In this document: positions 1-9,090 of the stretch, piece after piece | Numbering within the stretch: position 1 is the stretch's first letter | Layout: each line of letters opens with the position of its first letter | Translations under genes and position numbers: made by a program | Notes under the pieces: model-generated | Told to the model about the DNA's origin: nothing | Database searches by the model: none | The model's input: the letters and a program-made list of their open reading frames with translations, nothing else | Origin: Paenibacillus ehimensis NBRC 15659 | GTDB lineage: Bacteria > Bacillota > Bacilli > Paenibacillales > NBRC-103111 | Direction: 5' to 3' | Assembly (NCBI RefSeq): GCF_004000785.1 | Contig: NZ_BILX01000063.1 | Coordinates: 1-40,525 of the forward strand | Length of the DNA stretch: 40,525 nucleotides

Positions 1-148
1 GACGCGGCGGCGGGCGCGGCGCGAGGGCGGCGCAATGGCGCTGATACGGGCGCAGCGCGAGGACGCCGGGACGGCGGCGGCAGACAGCGGAAGCGCTGAA
101 ACGCTTTCACAAGCATCTTTACCTCGTCTGAGAAACCATGTAAAATAA
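1..148 (+). other. GC-rich left edge, possible 3' end of a gene
   Basis: The first ~100 bases are extremely GC-rich and then the composition drops sharply. One + strand frame is open from position 2 to a TAA at 146-148 and would encode an Arg/Ala-rich tail ending LPRLRNHVK. No domain can be recognised in so short a piece, and GC-rich DNA gives chance open frames, so this is only a possible gene end entering from the left. Confidence 0.2.
118..146 (+). promoter_or_regulatory. Candidate sigma-A promoter of the guanylate-kinase-like gene
   Basis: TTTACC (118-123) and TAAAAT (141-146) are separated by 17 bp and match the -35 and -10 consensus at 4 of 6 and 5 of 6 positions. The start codon lies about 50 bp downstream, behind the site AAAGGAGG. 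Confidence 0.45.
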
Positions 149-199
149 AGGGTAGACACTCGGCAAGGAACTGCACTTCCCAAATAAAGGAGGGTTTCT

Positions 200-790
200 A
201 TGTACGAACTGAAAGACAAGGAACTCATTTTTGTTTTCACGGGTCCGAATGGAGCCGGTCGCCGGACCGTAGCTCAGATGTCCGGCAGCACGCTCGGCAT
301 CAAACAGGTAATTTCGTACACGACCCGCCCTCCCCGCTCTTCAGAGGTAGACGGGCAGGACTACCATTTCGTCACTCGGAAGCAATTTGAGGAAGCCGAA
401 GCAAACCAAGAGTTCATCGAAGTGATCGAATTGGACGGGAACCGGTACGGGGTCAAAGAAGCCGACGTAGCCGACATGGTCCAAAAGCACGGGGCCGTCT
501 ACTTGATCTTAAACCGTCAAGGCGCGGAAACCCTGAAGTCCTTATACGGCGATCGAGCCGTGCGCATCTTCATCTACGCCGATCGGGAAACGGTCAAGCG
601 CCGCGAGGTGGAGCGCGGGGATTCTCCCGAGCTGATCGACCGCTATATGTCGCACTACGAGGAAGAAATGGCCTATAAAGACTCCTGTGAGCACACGTTC
701 GAAAATTTGGATCTGGCTCACACCGTCTTTGATCTGACCAAAGCGTTGGACGAGAACTACCTGCACCGCAATTTGCTTGATCTCGATTAA
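200..790 (+). CDS. Guanylate kinase-like protein with altered P-loop
   Basis: This 196-residue protein has the guanylate kinase fold, the family that transfers phosphate from ATP to GMP. The GMP-binding segment is clear at residues 39-58 (SYTTRPPR, then E and DGQDYHFV), and an Arg-rich lid follows (KRREVERGD). The nucleotide loop at 15-23 reads GPNGAGRRT where classical enzymes have GPSGxGKGT, so the phosphate-contacting Lys is Arg21. Length is close to the usual ~200 residues. AAAGGAGGG lies just ahead of the ATG. The gene appears to be a single transcription unit between a promoter and a strong terminator. Family membership is secure. Whether it is an active GMP kinase, or a paralogue of a canonical gmk elsewhere with another role, is open; the Lys-to-Arg change argues for the latter. 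Confidence 0.85.
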   Translation: MYELKDKELIFVFTGPNGAGRRTVAQMSGSTLGIKQVISYTTRPPRSSEVDGQDYHFVTRKQFEEAEANQEFIEVIELDGNRYGVKEADVADMVQKHGAVYLILNRQGAETLKSLYGDRAVRIFIYADRETVKRREVERGDSPELIDRYMSHYEEEMAYKDSCEHTFENLDLAHTVFDLTKALDENYLHRNLLDLD

Positions 791-819
791 GCGTTACACC
801 CAAGCTTGTACTGACAAGA

Positions 820-856
820 GACCGGCCTGCTCTTTCGAGAGCGTCGGTCCTTTTTA
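820..856 (+). terminator. Intrinsic terminator with UUCG-capped stem
   Basis: GACCGGC (820-826) pairs with GTCGGTC (843-849), and inside it GCTCT-TTCG-AGAGC forms a second perfect stem. A T-run follows at 851-855. It lies 30 bp after the guanylate-kinase-like stop codon. Confidence 0.85.
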
Positions 857-883
857 TTCAAACCGGAGGAGAGAAGCCAAACG

Positions 884-1405
884 ATGAGCAGACCGGAAAC
901 GACAGAATATGGAGCACACTATCAAGAATATATTGCCAAGGTTCCCGACGGGGATATTCGGGAACTACTGCGGACCCAACTGAAAACGACGATCGGGCTG
1001 CTTGACTCGTTAACCGAGGAACAAGCTTTGTTTCGTTATGCCGAAGGCAAATGGAGCCTGAAAGAAGTCGTCGGCCACGTTGCGGATACGGAGCGGGTAA
1101 TGAGCTACCGTTTACTGTGCATCGCACGCGGCGATCAAACCCCGTTCCCGTCCATGGACGAGCATCAATACGTTGCGAGCGCAAATTTTGACGACCTGCC
1201 GCTTTCTTTTCTGTTGGAAGAATTCACCGCCGTCCGGCAGGCGACGCTGTCCTTGCTGGCGGGCTTGCGTCCGGAAGCCTGGCTGCGGCAAGGGACGGCC
1301 GCCGGCTGCAACACATCCGTGCGGGGGCTGGCCTATATTATCGCAGGGCACGAGCTTCATCACGTTCGAGTCATCCAAGAACGGTATCTCGCGGCGCAGC
1401 CATAA
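884..1405 (+). CDS. DinB-superfamily (DinB/YfiT-like) metal-binding protein
   Basis: A 173-residue four-helix-bundle protein of the DinB/YfiT type. The metal triad is visible as His65 (VVGHVADTE) and His156 and His160 in AGHELHHVRVI. GKWSLKEVVGHVADTE is the usual family signature, followed by a second helix with RVMSYR. Members bind a divalent metal and include thiol-dependent S-transferases and many proteins of unknown role; the substrate cannot be read from sequence. The start is supported by GGAGGAGAG ahead of the ATG. It follows the terminator of the preceding gene by ~30 bp and lies 61 bp before the next gene, with which it may be co-transcribed. Confidence 0.88.
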   Translation: MSRPETTEYGAHYQEYIAKVPDGDIRELLRTQLKTTIGLLDSLTEEQALFRYAEGKWSLKEVVGHVADTERVMSYRLLCIARGDQTPFPSMDEHQYVASANFDDLPLSFLLEEFTAVRQATLSLLAGLRPEAWLRQGTAAGCNTSVRGLAYIIAGHELHHVRVIQERYLAAQP

Positions 1406-1466
1406 ATCAAACCGTACGGTAAAACACCATCAATCCAAACAACCAGGCAGACAGGAGGTACGACCA

Positions 1467-2663
1467 ATGCCTATTCTCTCGATCGAACCGACACCCAGCC
1501 CGAATACCATGAAAATCAATTTGGATGCTTCCTTGCCCAAAGACGTTCGCGAAACGTTCAACCGTGAGCAAGCCAGCGAACTCGCAGATCCTCAGCTTCG
1601 GCAGCTGCTCTCTATTGATGGTGTCAAAAGCTTGTACCGCGCGGCGGATTTTATCGCTCTGGATCGGACAGCCAAGGGCGACTGGCAGCACATTCTCGCC
1701 GAAGTCCGGGACATCCTGGGCGTCGCTCCGTCCGGCGCAGCGCAAAATCAGACGGAAGCCGCCTCGCAAAAGCCCGCTACCCCGGACGGTCCGACGGAAG
1801 CTACCAACGCGACATTCGGCGAAGTCAAGGTGCTTCTGCAGCATTTTCGCGGCATTCCGCTGCAGGTTCGGGTAACGAATGGCGTGGAAGAACGGCGGGC
1901 CGCCCTGCCCCAACGGTTTAGCGACGCCGCCATCCGCGGGGCGGCAGCCGCGCCGAACCTGATCAAAGAGCGTTCCTTGGACGATTGGGATACGCGCTAC
2001 GGCGAGCTTCAGGACGTCTTGGACGAGGTGGTTCAAGAGCTGGACGCCGCCTACAGCGACGAACAGCTCGAACGGCTGATCGCCCAAGCCGAGCAGGGCC
2101 CGGCTCAAGGCGACGTCAAGGAGCTGGCGGCTTCCGGCCGTACGTCGCTGAGCTATGAAGAAACCGAGCGAAAGCTGCAGGACCCCGATTGGAAGCAGCG
2201 ATATGCCGCTTTGGAGCAGATCAAGCCTTCCGAGGAGACGCTGCCGCTGCTGCTCAAAGGTCTGGAAGACGAACGTTCGACGGTTCGCCGCTTGGCCACC
2301 GTCTATTTGGGAGATTTGAAAGAGCCGCATGTTCTTCCCTACCTGTACCGCGCTTTGCGCGATTCTTCCTCCTCCGTCCGACGGACCGCAGGGGATACCT
2401 TGTCGGATATCGGCGATCCGGCAGCGCAGGATGCGATGATCGGAGCTTTGCAGGATTCCAACAAGCTCGTACGCTGGCGGGCCGCCCGCTTCCTCTATGA
2501 GGTCGGCGACGAAGGAGCGCTAGAAGCCCTGCGGGCAGCCCAGGACGACCCTGAGTTTGAAGTCCGGATGCAGGTGCGCATGGCGCTGGAGCGTATCGAA
2601 GGCGGCCAAGCGGCCGTCGGATCGGTCTGGCAGCAGATGGCTAGGCGCAACGAGAATGCATGA
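1467..2663 (+). CDS. Nfu N-domain/HEAT-repeat protein, virulence factor C (CvfC/YpgR) type
   Basis: This 398-residue protein resembles conserved virulence factor C of staphylococci and YpgR of Bacillus. Residues 1-85 look like the N-terminal domain of Nfu/NifU scaffold proteins (IEPTPSPNTMKINLD, then a short linker). A middle region follows (FGEVKVLLQHFRGIPLQVRV), and residues ~235-385 form HEAT-like repeats, where 30-residue units such as LEDERSTVRRLATVYLGDL and LRDSSSSVRRTAGDTLSDIG recur. The frame stays open upstream to 1173 inside the DinB gene, but the ATG at 1467 is preceded by ACAGGAGGT at good spacing and begins the family's typical N-terminus, so it was chosen. There is no Nfu CxxC motif, so iron-sulfur scaffolding is not implied. 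The biochemical role of the family is poorly defined. Confidence 0.87.
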   Translation: MPILSIEPTPSPNTMKINLDASLPKDVRETFNREQASELADPQLRQLLSIDGVKSLYRAADFIALDRTAKGDWQHILAEVRDILGVAPSGAAQNQTEAASQKPATPDGPTEATNATFGEVKVLLQHFRGIPLQVRVTNGVEERRAALPQRFSDAAIRGAAAAPNLIKERSLDDWDTRYGELQDVLDEVVQELDAAYSDEQLERLIAQAEQGPAQGDVKELAASGRTSLSYEETERKLQDPDWKQRYAALEQIKPSEETLPLLLKGLEDERSTVRRLATVYLGDLKEPHVLPYLYRALRDSSSSVRRTAGDTLSDIGDPAAQDAMIGALQDSNKLVRWRAARFLYEVGDEGALEALRAAQDDPEFEVRMQVRMALERIEGGQAAVGSVWQQMARRNENA

Positions 2664-2667
2664 ACGA

Positions 2668-2712
2668 CAAAAGGCCAAGCCAATGGATAACCGCCAGAGG
2701 CTTGGCCTTTTG
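2668..2712. terminator. Bidirectional terminator between convergent genes
   Basis: AAAAGGCCAAGCC and GGCTTGGCCTTTT form a perfect stem around a 17-base loop, with A-run and T-run on either side. It therefore serves both the + strand cvfC-like gene and the - strand oxidoreductase gene. Confidence 0.9.
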
Positions 2713-2731
2713 CCATCTACTTGAATAATAC

Positions 2732-3988
2732 TTACGATCGAATCCATTGCTTGTAGTAGGCGTCAAGCTCAATCGATTGGCCATGACGGAGCCTCGACTC
2801 CTCCGCCGCGAACGCCATGAGATGGCTTCTGACGGATGCAGAGGCCGACGTCAGGCTTTCTCCCCCGCCGTAATGGCGCACTTCGTGGAGGAAGCTGCGC
2901 ATAATTCCGCTGTCGCCGCCTCCGTGACCGCTCGTTTGTTCCGGAATGGCGATCACCGTTTCCTCATGCGTCAAGAAATCCAGCAGCGTGATCCGGCCTT
3001 CGCTTCCGCGGAGCTCTCCTCTCGTCCCCATGATCTGCACGATCCGCTCCTGATGCCGCGTGAAGCCGCTCATACTGAAGATCGCGGTGGCTCCGCCCTC
3101 GAATTCCATATTGACCACCTGATGATCGACGACATCGTTGTCGCATTTGTACACGCACCGGCCGTAGTTCGTCTCCTTTAGCCCGCGCACAATATTTTCC
3201 CGCGTCAGCTCCTCCGCGAAATGCCTGGCCCAGCTTTTGCCTTCGCCCAAATAAAATCTCGGCGCCGAGTAAGGGCAAGTCGGCTCTGCCGGACAGCCGT
3301 CGATGCAATAATCGGTTGCCCCTTCGGGAGCATGAGCGGCATGAAAATGCATCAGCGAGCCGTACGAGCTTACGCGCACGCAAGGCTTGTCGACGAGCCA
3401 GGACAAAATATCCATGTCGTGACACGACTTGGCCAAAATCATCGGGCTGGACGCCTCGCGATTGCGCCAATTGCCCCGCACGAAGCTATGGGCCATATGC
3501 CAGTAGCCGACATTTTCGTTCAATTGGACGGAAGCTACTTCGCCAATACGGCCTTCGCGGATCAGCCGCTTCATCGCCGACCAGAACGGCGTATACCTCA
3601 GCACATGGCAGATCGTCAGCAGCCGGTCGTTCTCCCGTGCCGCCTGCTCCATTTCGACGCATTCCCTGGGACTCGGCGACATCGGCTTTTCCAAAAGCAC
3701 GTGGTACTTGGCCGCCAAAGCCTGCACCGTCGGTTCGTAATGCATCCGGTCCTGCGTGCAGATGATCGCAATATCCGCCAGCCGCGGCACCTCCAGCAGT
3801 TGTTCCCATGAAGCATAACATCGCTCAGGGGGAAGTCCGTGCGCTTGCGCAAACTTTTCTCTTCGCAGCGGATTCGATTCGGCCACCGCCACAAACTTCA
3901 GCTCATGCGGATAATCCAGCGCGTAGGGCGCGTAGCTGTGCGCCCCTCTCGCGCCTGCGCCGATCAATATCGCAGTAAGTGGTTTCAT
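2732..3988 (-). CDS. Gfo/Idh/MocA-family NAD(P)-dependent oxidoreductase
   Basis: A 418-residue sugar or inositol-type dehydrogenase. The N-terminal Rossmann fold shows GAGARGAHSY (10-19), the acidic residue that selects the cofactor after strand 2 (VAVAESNP), and EKPMSP near 99-104, the conserved catalytic-lysine motif. The middle has a Cys-rich loop (YCIDGCPAEPTCPYSAP, then GRCVYKC), a feature of a subgroup of these enzymes in sugar loci. No signal peptide is present, so it is cytosolic. It is the last gene of the sugar locus, 57 bp after the fucosidase gene, and ends at a shared terminator. It probably oxidises, reduces or isomerises a monosaccharide released by the upstream glycosidases, such as L-fucose or a uronate-derived sugar. 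The exact substrate is inference. Confidence 0.88.
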   Translation of the reverse strand: MKPLTAILIGAGARGAHSYAPYALDYPHELKFVAVAESNPLRREKFAQAHGLPPERCYASWEQLLEVPRLADIAIICTQDRMHYEPTVQALAAKYHVLLEKPMSPSPRECVEMEQAARENDRLLTICHVLRYTPFWSAMKRLIREGRIGEVASVQLNENVGYWHMAHSFVRGNWRNREASSPMILAKSCHDMDILSWLVDKPCVRVSSYGSLMHFHAAHAPEGATDYCIDGCPAEPTCPYSAPRFYLGEGKSWARHFAEELTRENIVRGLKETNYGRCVYKCDNDVVDHQVVNMEFEGGATAIFSMSGFTRHQERIVQIMGTRGELRGSEGRITLLDFLTHEETVIAIPEQTSGHGGGDSGIMRSFLHEVRHYGGGESLTSASASVRSHLMAFAAEESRLRHGQSIELDAYYKQWIRS

Positions 3989-4045
3989 CTCTATGCCTCC
4001 AATTGCATTTCCTGCAATAAAAACACCTTTTTCATCGCGGACAAG

Positions 4046-5728
4046 CTACTGCCGCTTGACCAGCTTCACGGCCCGCAGCTTCACCGGATCGGCCTGCCAT
4101 ATCTCCGTGAAGCCGGACTTGGGACGGATCAACGCAGAACGAAGCGAAAGCGTGCACGTGCCCGGCCGGTCGAAAACGATCGTTCCCAGATGCGAATGAA
4201 CCTCAGTGTACGGGTGTTGGCAGGCCGTGGAATTTTTGATCACCCGATCCGGCTTCGGCTGCGCCGTGAACCGACGGCTCCTGGAAGCCGCTTCGATGCC
4301 TTCACGAAACGCCTCGTCCCATGAAGCGCCTTCCTTCTGAAAACAAACAAGCTCAAGATCAAAGGTGCCCGGAGCGACGATTTGCAAGCTCCACTCTATC
4401 GTTTTCGCGTCCGCATCAATACGGCCGTTTGCCCATTCGAGCTTCACATGGCCGGACGGCTGCTGGCTCAAACGCGTATCGACGGAAAGCTCGCCTTCGA
4501 TGTCTATGGCGATTACGGTCATGCAGTCATTTGCCGGCTTGTCCGGCAGTCCGACCGTCAGCGTGTGATGATCCATCCCGGCATCATAGCGTTGGGTTGT
4601 CTCAAGCGGCGTTCGGCCTGGATCGCTTAGCACGTAAGCTTGTTTGATTTTGTTTTGGAGCCCGTACAAGAGCAGTTCCCCCTGCGGCCAGGCGTCGCTT
4701 GTCAGATGCAGGTAGACGCGGCCGGGCTTTACGGTAACGGCGCCCCATTCCATCTCGTACGGAAAAGGACTGGCCGCCGCGCCGTACACCGCCTCCCCAT
4801 GAACGTTCAGCCAAGCGCCTACCTCGCGCAGCCTTTCGGCGGACAAATCCGGGATATGTCCTTCGGCGTCCGGACCGACATTGAGCAGGAGGTTGCCGCC
4901 CTTGCTCACAATATGAACCAGCTTCCGGATGATCGCCTCCGGCTGTTTCCAGACCTGATCCTTCGTGCTGAAGCCCCACGATTGGTTCAACGTCATCGGT
5001 GTCTCCCAAGCGCGGGAGTCTTCGCCGTACATCGGAATTTCATTGTCGCCCTTCGACTGGTAGTCACCCATGTCCGGATAATGGCTGACCCGGCTGTTGA
5101 TCAGGCAGTCCGGCTGGAGGCCTCGAACAAGCCCCACGAGCTCCTCGCTATCCTCCTTCGACAGTCCGCCCGCCGTATCGAACCAGAGCAGCCCGACAGG
5201 CCCGTATTGGGTGAGCAGCTCCCGGATTTGAGGCTTGACCAGCCCGTTCCAATACGTCGGAAAATGCTTCGAGTCCGTATCATAATCCCACACATTGTTA
5301 TATTTGTTGTGTACGGCGTGAGGATGATGCCAGTCAATGACGTGGGAATAATAGAAGCACAGCACAATGCCCTGCTCGCGGCATTCCTCGGCCAGCTCCC
5401 GCATCGGGTCGCGCCCGAACGGCGTAGCGTCCGCAATGTTGAACGGCTCCGCCTGCGAACGGAACATGGCGAACCCGTCATGATGCTTCGCTGTGATGAC
5501 GATATATTTCATGCCTGCCGCTTTGGCCAGCCCTACCCATGACTTGGCGTCGAAGCGAACGGGATGAAACGTCTCCGCGAGCCGCTCGTAATCGCGAACC
5601 GGAATGTTCAATTCGTACATGACCCACTCGCCCCGACCCAGAGCCGCATACAAACCCCAGTGGATAAACATGCCGAATTTGGCGTCCTTCCACCATTTGA
5701 TTTTGTCCTCACCGCTTGTCACCGTCAT
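4046..5728 (-). CDS. GH29-type alpha-L-fucosidase
   Basis: A family GH29 glycosidase of 560 residues. The (beta/alpha)8 domain starts almost at the N-terminus (WWKDAKFGMFIHWGLYA), with the substrate His pair in AKHHDGFAMF (~81-88) and the nucleophile Asp in GLLWFDTAGG (about residue 184). The C-terminal third is beta-rich and probably a carbohydrate-binding sandwich. A longer reading frame begins at 5767 but would overlap the end of the preceding gene. The ATG at 5726-5728 has GAGAGGTAGGTG ahead of it and leaves a 20-bp gap, so it is preferred. No signal peptide is visible, so it should act on imported oligosaccharides in the cytosol. It sits between the GH88 and oxidoreductase genes. Fucose is the likely leaving group, although some GH29 enzymes act on related sugars. 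Confidence 0.88.
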   Translation of the reverse strand: MTVTSGEDKIKWWKDAKFGMFIHWGLYAALGRGEWVMYELNIPVRDYERLAETFHPVRFDAKSWVGLAKAAGMKYIVITAKHHDGFAMFRSQAEPFNIADATPFGRDPMRELAEECREQGIVLCFYYSHVIDWHHPHAVHNKYNNVWDYDTDSKHFPTYWNGLVKPQIRELLTQYGPVGLLWFDTAGGLSKEDSEELVGLVRGLQPDCLINSRVSHYPDMGDYQSKGDNEIPMYGEDSRAWETPMTLNQSWGFSTKDQVWKQPEAIIRKLVHIVSKGGNLLLNVGPDAEGHIPDLSAERLREVGAWLNVHGEAVYGAAASPFPYEMEWGAVTVKPGRVYLHLTSDAWPQGELLLYGLQNKIKQAYVLSDPGRTPLETTQRYDAGMDHHTLTVGLPDKPANDCMTVIAIDIEGELSVDTRLSQQPSGHVKLEWANGRIDADAKTIEWSLQIVAPGTFDLELVCFQKEGASWDEAFREGIEAASRSRRFTAQPKPDRVIKNSTACQHPYTEVHSHLGTIVFDRPGTCTLSLRSALIRPKSGFTEIWQADPVKLRAVKLVKRQ

Positions 5729-5748
5729 CGCGCACCTACCTCTCGCTT

Positions 5749-6936
5749 CTACCAATATAGATTCCAATCTTTCAGCACCCGGACGAGTCCTTCAAAATAG
5801 TAATAGTCGCCCCAGATGCAGCATTCGTCGATCCCGTTGCCCAAAGGCTTGCCATAAACCGCATGAAGCAGAATGCCGTTCGAATGCGGAACTCCCGCCG
5901 TCGTATACCGCTGTGCCAGCGAGTCCAGCATCCTCAGAGCGGCATTCTCGTATGGCCGCTTGCAGCCGTTAGACAATGGCAGATGCTTCGCCAGTTCGAG
6001 CAAGCCGCAAGCGGCGATCGCCGCCGCCGAGCTGTCCCGCTCCTCCGGCCCGTCCGTAAAGATCAGGTCCCAGTAACACACCAAATCGTCGGGAAGACGG
6101 TTCAAATAGTAGTTGGCCGTCTTTTGCGCGATAGCGAGATACGAGTCGTCCCGCGTATAGCCGTAGCTGAGCGGAAAACCGTAAATGGCCCATGCCTGCC
6201 CGCGCGACCAGCACGAATCGTCGGAGAAGCCCTGCGACGTCTTGCCGTATTTCGGCTGACCCGTATCCACGTCCATGTAGAACGTATGATAGCTTGAAGC
6301 ATCCTCGCGGATGATATGTGCCGCCGCTTGTGTGGCGTGATTGATGGCAATCCGGCGGTATTCCGGATGGCCCGTCGTCTCCGTTGCCCAGTACAGCAAG
6401 GGCAAATTCATAAGGCAATCGATAATCATCCGCCCGCGTTGGTTCGGTTGGTTTAAGTTGCCCCATGCCTGAATAATGCCCGCTTTCTCAAAATAACGCC
6501 CGATCAGCAAATCGGCGGCTTGAAGCGCCGTTTCCTTGGCCTGTTCATTGCCGGTCAGTTTGTAGGCCGCCACGCAGGACAGCGAGTACAAAAAGCCGAG
6601 GTCGTGCGTCTCCGTTGCGATTTTTCGTTCGACCCGCTCCCGGTAGCTGTCGAGCTGCGCTTCCGCGGCCCGGCGGTAACGGTCGTGACCGGTCATCTCG
6701 TAGGCCAGCCACAGCATCCCCGTCCAAAAGGAGGACGTCCACTCGGTATTACCGATTGGCTTATACACATTCCCTTCGCTTGCGGGCGACGGAAAATGCA
6801 GCGCGAACGTCCCCAGATTGCGGTCGATTTGCGACAGCACGTATTGTACCGCTCGCTCCCAATCATCCCGCCGCGCGGCGGGCGGTTCCGCGTAGCGATG
6901 CCGGGCTTTAAGCCCTTCGTCGACAACTTGTTTCAT
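5749..6936 (-). CDS. GH88 unsaturated glucuronyl hydrolase
   Basis: A 395-residue (alpha/alpha)6-barrel enzyme of family GH88. These remove the 4,5-unsaturated uronic acid left at the non-reducing end by polysaccharide lyases. Two acidic residues stand in the family positions: Asp112 in THDLGFLYS and Asp173 in IIDCLMNLPLLYW. Their spacing of 61 equals that of the catalytic pair Asp88/Asp149 of the Bacillus sp. GL1 enzyme. SRGQAWAIYG near 244-253 is another family signature. Length is about normal (~375-400). GAGGAGG precedes the ATG. There is no signal peptide. The gene directly follows the lyase gene (42-bp gap), which fits sequential action: the lyase makes the unsaturated end and this enzyme removes it. 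Confidence 0.92.
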   Translation of the reverse strand: MKQVVDEGLKARHRYAEPPAARRDDWERAVQYVLSQIDRNLGTFALHFPSPASEGNVYKPIGNTEWTSSFWTGMLWLAYEMTGHDRYRRAAEAQLDSYRERVERKIATETHDLGFLYSLSCVAAYKLTGNEQAKETALQAADLLIGRYFEKAGIIQAWGNLNQPNQRGRMIIDCLMNLPLLYWATETTGHPEYRRIAINHATQAAAHIIREDASSYHTFYMDVDTGQPKYGKTSQGFSDDSCWSRGQAWAIYGFPLSYGYTRDDSYLAIAQKTANYYLNRLPDDLVCYWDLIFTDGPEERDSSAAAIAACGLLELAKHLPLSNGCKRPYENAALRMLDSLAQRYTTAGVPHSNGILLHAVYGKPLGNGIDECCIWGDYYYFEGLVRVLKDWNLYW

Positions 6937-6978
6937 GACGGCCTCCTCATTCTTCTTGCGTTTCCAACTTAAACCGGC

Positions 6979-9015
6979 TCATACGGTCCAGAGCATTGCC
7001 CCGTCCTGCTCTCCATCCCTTACTTCGAGCAATAGGCCCTCGCTGTCCGACGGATCGCCGATCAGCCTGAGCGAGAGCGGGGCATCCCCTTTCCGGCAAG
7101 CCCGGAAGACGGTAACAAACGCCGCCCGGGTGCACGACATCACCCTGCGAATGCAGGCGCTGCGGACTTGAACCGGGGGCATGAACGGCGATTCGGCCAA
7201 ATAGACGCAGGAGCCCTGCGGCTCGGCCAAGCCGTAAACCTGCAGCCGCTCGTCTTCCCCGCCTTCCCCGTTCCAGCTCCATTCGAGCCTCCAATCGTCC
7301 GGCAGCCCATCCAGCCGCCTCACCTGCCGCAAATGCGGGTACCCGTCCGCATCCGACAGCGCCTCCGCCGTAACAGCAGTATACCGAACGGGCGGCGCTT
7401 CGACCGGATTCCCCTGCGTATGCATCACCCAGTCCACGGTCGAAGGCTTACTCGCCGTCACCCGGTATACGTCCACCAGGAGCCCCCCGGCCAGCGTCAG
7501 CCGCCGGTCCAGCCGGACACCATCGTAAGCGTCCTCCGCTTCGGCTTCGACCCGGATGATGCCGTTCTCGCTTACGGCCTTGCGCAGCCGGCCGCACGCC
7601 TCCTGCTGGGAGCGGCCGTTAACCGTCACCGTGTTGTGCGCTATGGTGTGCACGTACCAAGCCTTGTGCAGCTCGTGTCCGTACGGAACCATCCCTGCGT
7701 CGGCCAGCCAACTGCGGCCCCTCGCGTAATACAGCAGATTCAGCTTGTCATAATGACCGTGCCAATCGCCATGCTCCCCGTAATCGACGAGAAGCGCCTG
7801 TGCCTCTTCGCCTTCGCCGCACCTCACGCTGACCATCCCGGGCTTGCTCAATACCGTAATCGCAGCAGCCTCGCTTGCTGCGCCTGACACCCCCGCGCAC
7901 CCTTTCACCGGATGCCTTACCTCCTCCGGCAACGACTCCAGCGGCGCACCGAGCAACACGCCGTACAAGGAACCGCGGTCGCTGCTGCGAACAATCGCTT
8001 CTCCGATGCCGTAAAACGAATATGCCCATTCGTATAAATGCGCGTAAGAACGAATTTCGACGACCTTGGAATCGTGAAGGGCAGGAAACGTACCGTCCGG
8101 CAGCATCGCCTTCAGAGGAATATCAAACATCGCCTGCAGCTTCGGATGCTCGTACAGCTTCTCGCCGAACCCCATGGCGGCCCAAGCGATCGCCGCCTGC
8201 GCTTCAAGCGTGTAGAAGTGGTAGCTCCATGCGCCTTCGAACCAGAACCCGTCTTCGCCGACGCCGCTCTCCATCTGGAAATGGAATCCGTTCGCTTCGT
8301 CATCCAGTGCCCGCTTTAATAAACCGGGATCAACTAAAGCTTCGGCAATCGCCGCCAGCGCCGCATTGTGATACGTCTGCCAGTTGGAGCGGTCCCGCGG
8401 ATTCCGGTTGATGACCCGGATTACCGGACGGAACAAATGTTCCTCCACTTCGTCTAGCTCCCCTGCGCTCAGCATAGAAGCATGGCGCAGGATCGTGCAC
8501 GCTTGGGCTAACGGATAAATCCAGCTGGCTTCGGATAGCGTCTGGTTTTGGACTTTAGCCCCGTACCTGCCGGCCTCCCCGCCAACCTTGCCGAAAATAT
8601 CGTGGAGCGGGAAACGGTCGTAATGCCGGGCGTAAAACATCAGCACGCTTTTGGCCCACTGCGCGTAGGCGGCTTCGCCAGACGCCGCATACACCACTGC
8701 GGCCAGCCGGGCGTCCTGCGCGAAGCGGTTATGCTCCTCGGCCACCGCCGCTTCATCCCACGGGGACCCGCTCCAGATGCTGTGGCAGCAGGGGCATTCG
8801 TGATGATGCCGGTCCACGCGCACAAGCGCAGCGCCGTCGTCGGGGCAGATATAACGATGGCTCCAGCCCCCGCCCAGCAGCGGAATGTCCAGAGGCCGGT
8901 TCACTTGAGCGCTTAACCGCGCCTTCCACTGCTCCACGCCCCGCTTCACCCAATCGCAATCCCGCATCCGGGTTCGAAGGCGCTGCGTCCATGCCGGCGT
9001 CCCTATTCCATCCAT
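6979..9015 (-). CDS. Heparinase II/III-like polysaccharide (oligo-uronide) lyase
   Basis: A 678-residue protein with an N-terminal (alpha/alpha) toroid (~85-350) and a C-terminal beta-sandwich of the heparinase II/III superfamily. Likely active-site residues lie in NWQTYHNAAL (Asn211, His216), WSYHFYT (Tyr265-His266) and HGDWHGHYDKLN (415-425). HTIAHNTVTVNG (~456-467) is typical of the domain. Near the N-terminus, Cys57 and a C-P-C-C cluster (74-77) suggest a small zinc-binding element. No signal peptide is found, so it should cleave imported uronic-acid-containing oligosaccharides by beta-elimination, feeding the adjacent GH88 enzyme. The lyase family (for example PL12, PL15, PL17 or PL21) cannot be assigned by eye, and the substrate is unknown. 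GAGGAGGG precedes the ATG. Confidence 0.85.
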   Translation of the reverse strand: MDGIGTPAWTQRLRTRMRDCDWVKRGVEQWKARLSAQVNRPLDIPLLGGGWSHRYICPDDGAALVRVDRHHHECPCCHSIWSGSPWDEAAVAEEHNRFAQDARLAAVVYAASGEAAYAQWAKSVLMFYARHYDRFPLHDIFGKVGGEAGRYGAKVQNQTLSEASWIYPLAQACTILRHASMLSAGELDEVEEHLFRPVIRVINRNPRDRSNWQTYHNAALAAIAEALVDPGLLKRALDDEANGFHFQMESGVGEDGFWFEGAWSYHFYTLEAQAAIAWAAMGFGEKLYEHPKLQAMFDIPLKAMLPDGTFPALHDSKVVEIRSYAHLYEWAYSFYGIGEAIVRSSDRGSLYGVLLGAPLESLPEEVRHPVKGCAGVSGAASEAAAITVLSKPGMVSVRCGEGEEAQALLVDYGEHGDWHGHYDKLNLLYYARGRSWLADAGMVPYGHELHKAWYVHTIAHNTVTVNGRSQQEACGRLRKAVSENGIIRVEAEAEDAYDGVRLDRRLTLAGGLLVDVYRVTASKPSTVDWVMHTQGNPVEAPPVRYTAVTAEALSDADGYPHLRQVRRLDGLPDDWRLEWSWNGEGGEDERLQVYGLAEPQGSCVYLAESPFMPPVQVRSACIRRVMSCTRAAFVTVFRACRKGDAPLSLRLIGDPSDSEGLLLEVRDGEQDGAMLWTV

Positions 9016-9090
9016 CGGTTTCCCTCCTCGAACGCGCTTTTAAAGCGGCAAACCGGAGATCGGCGAGCATCCGTCCCCGGCTTGCCTGAC

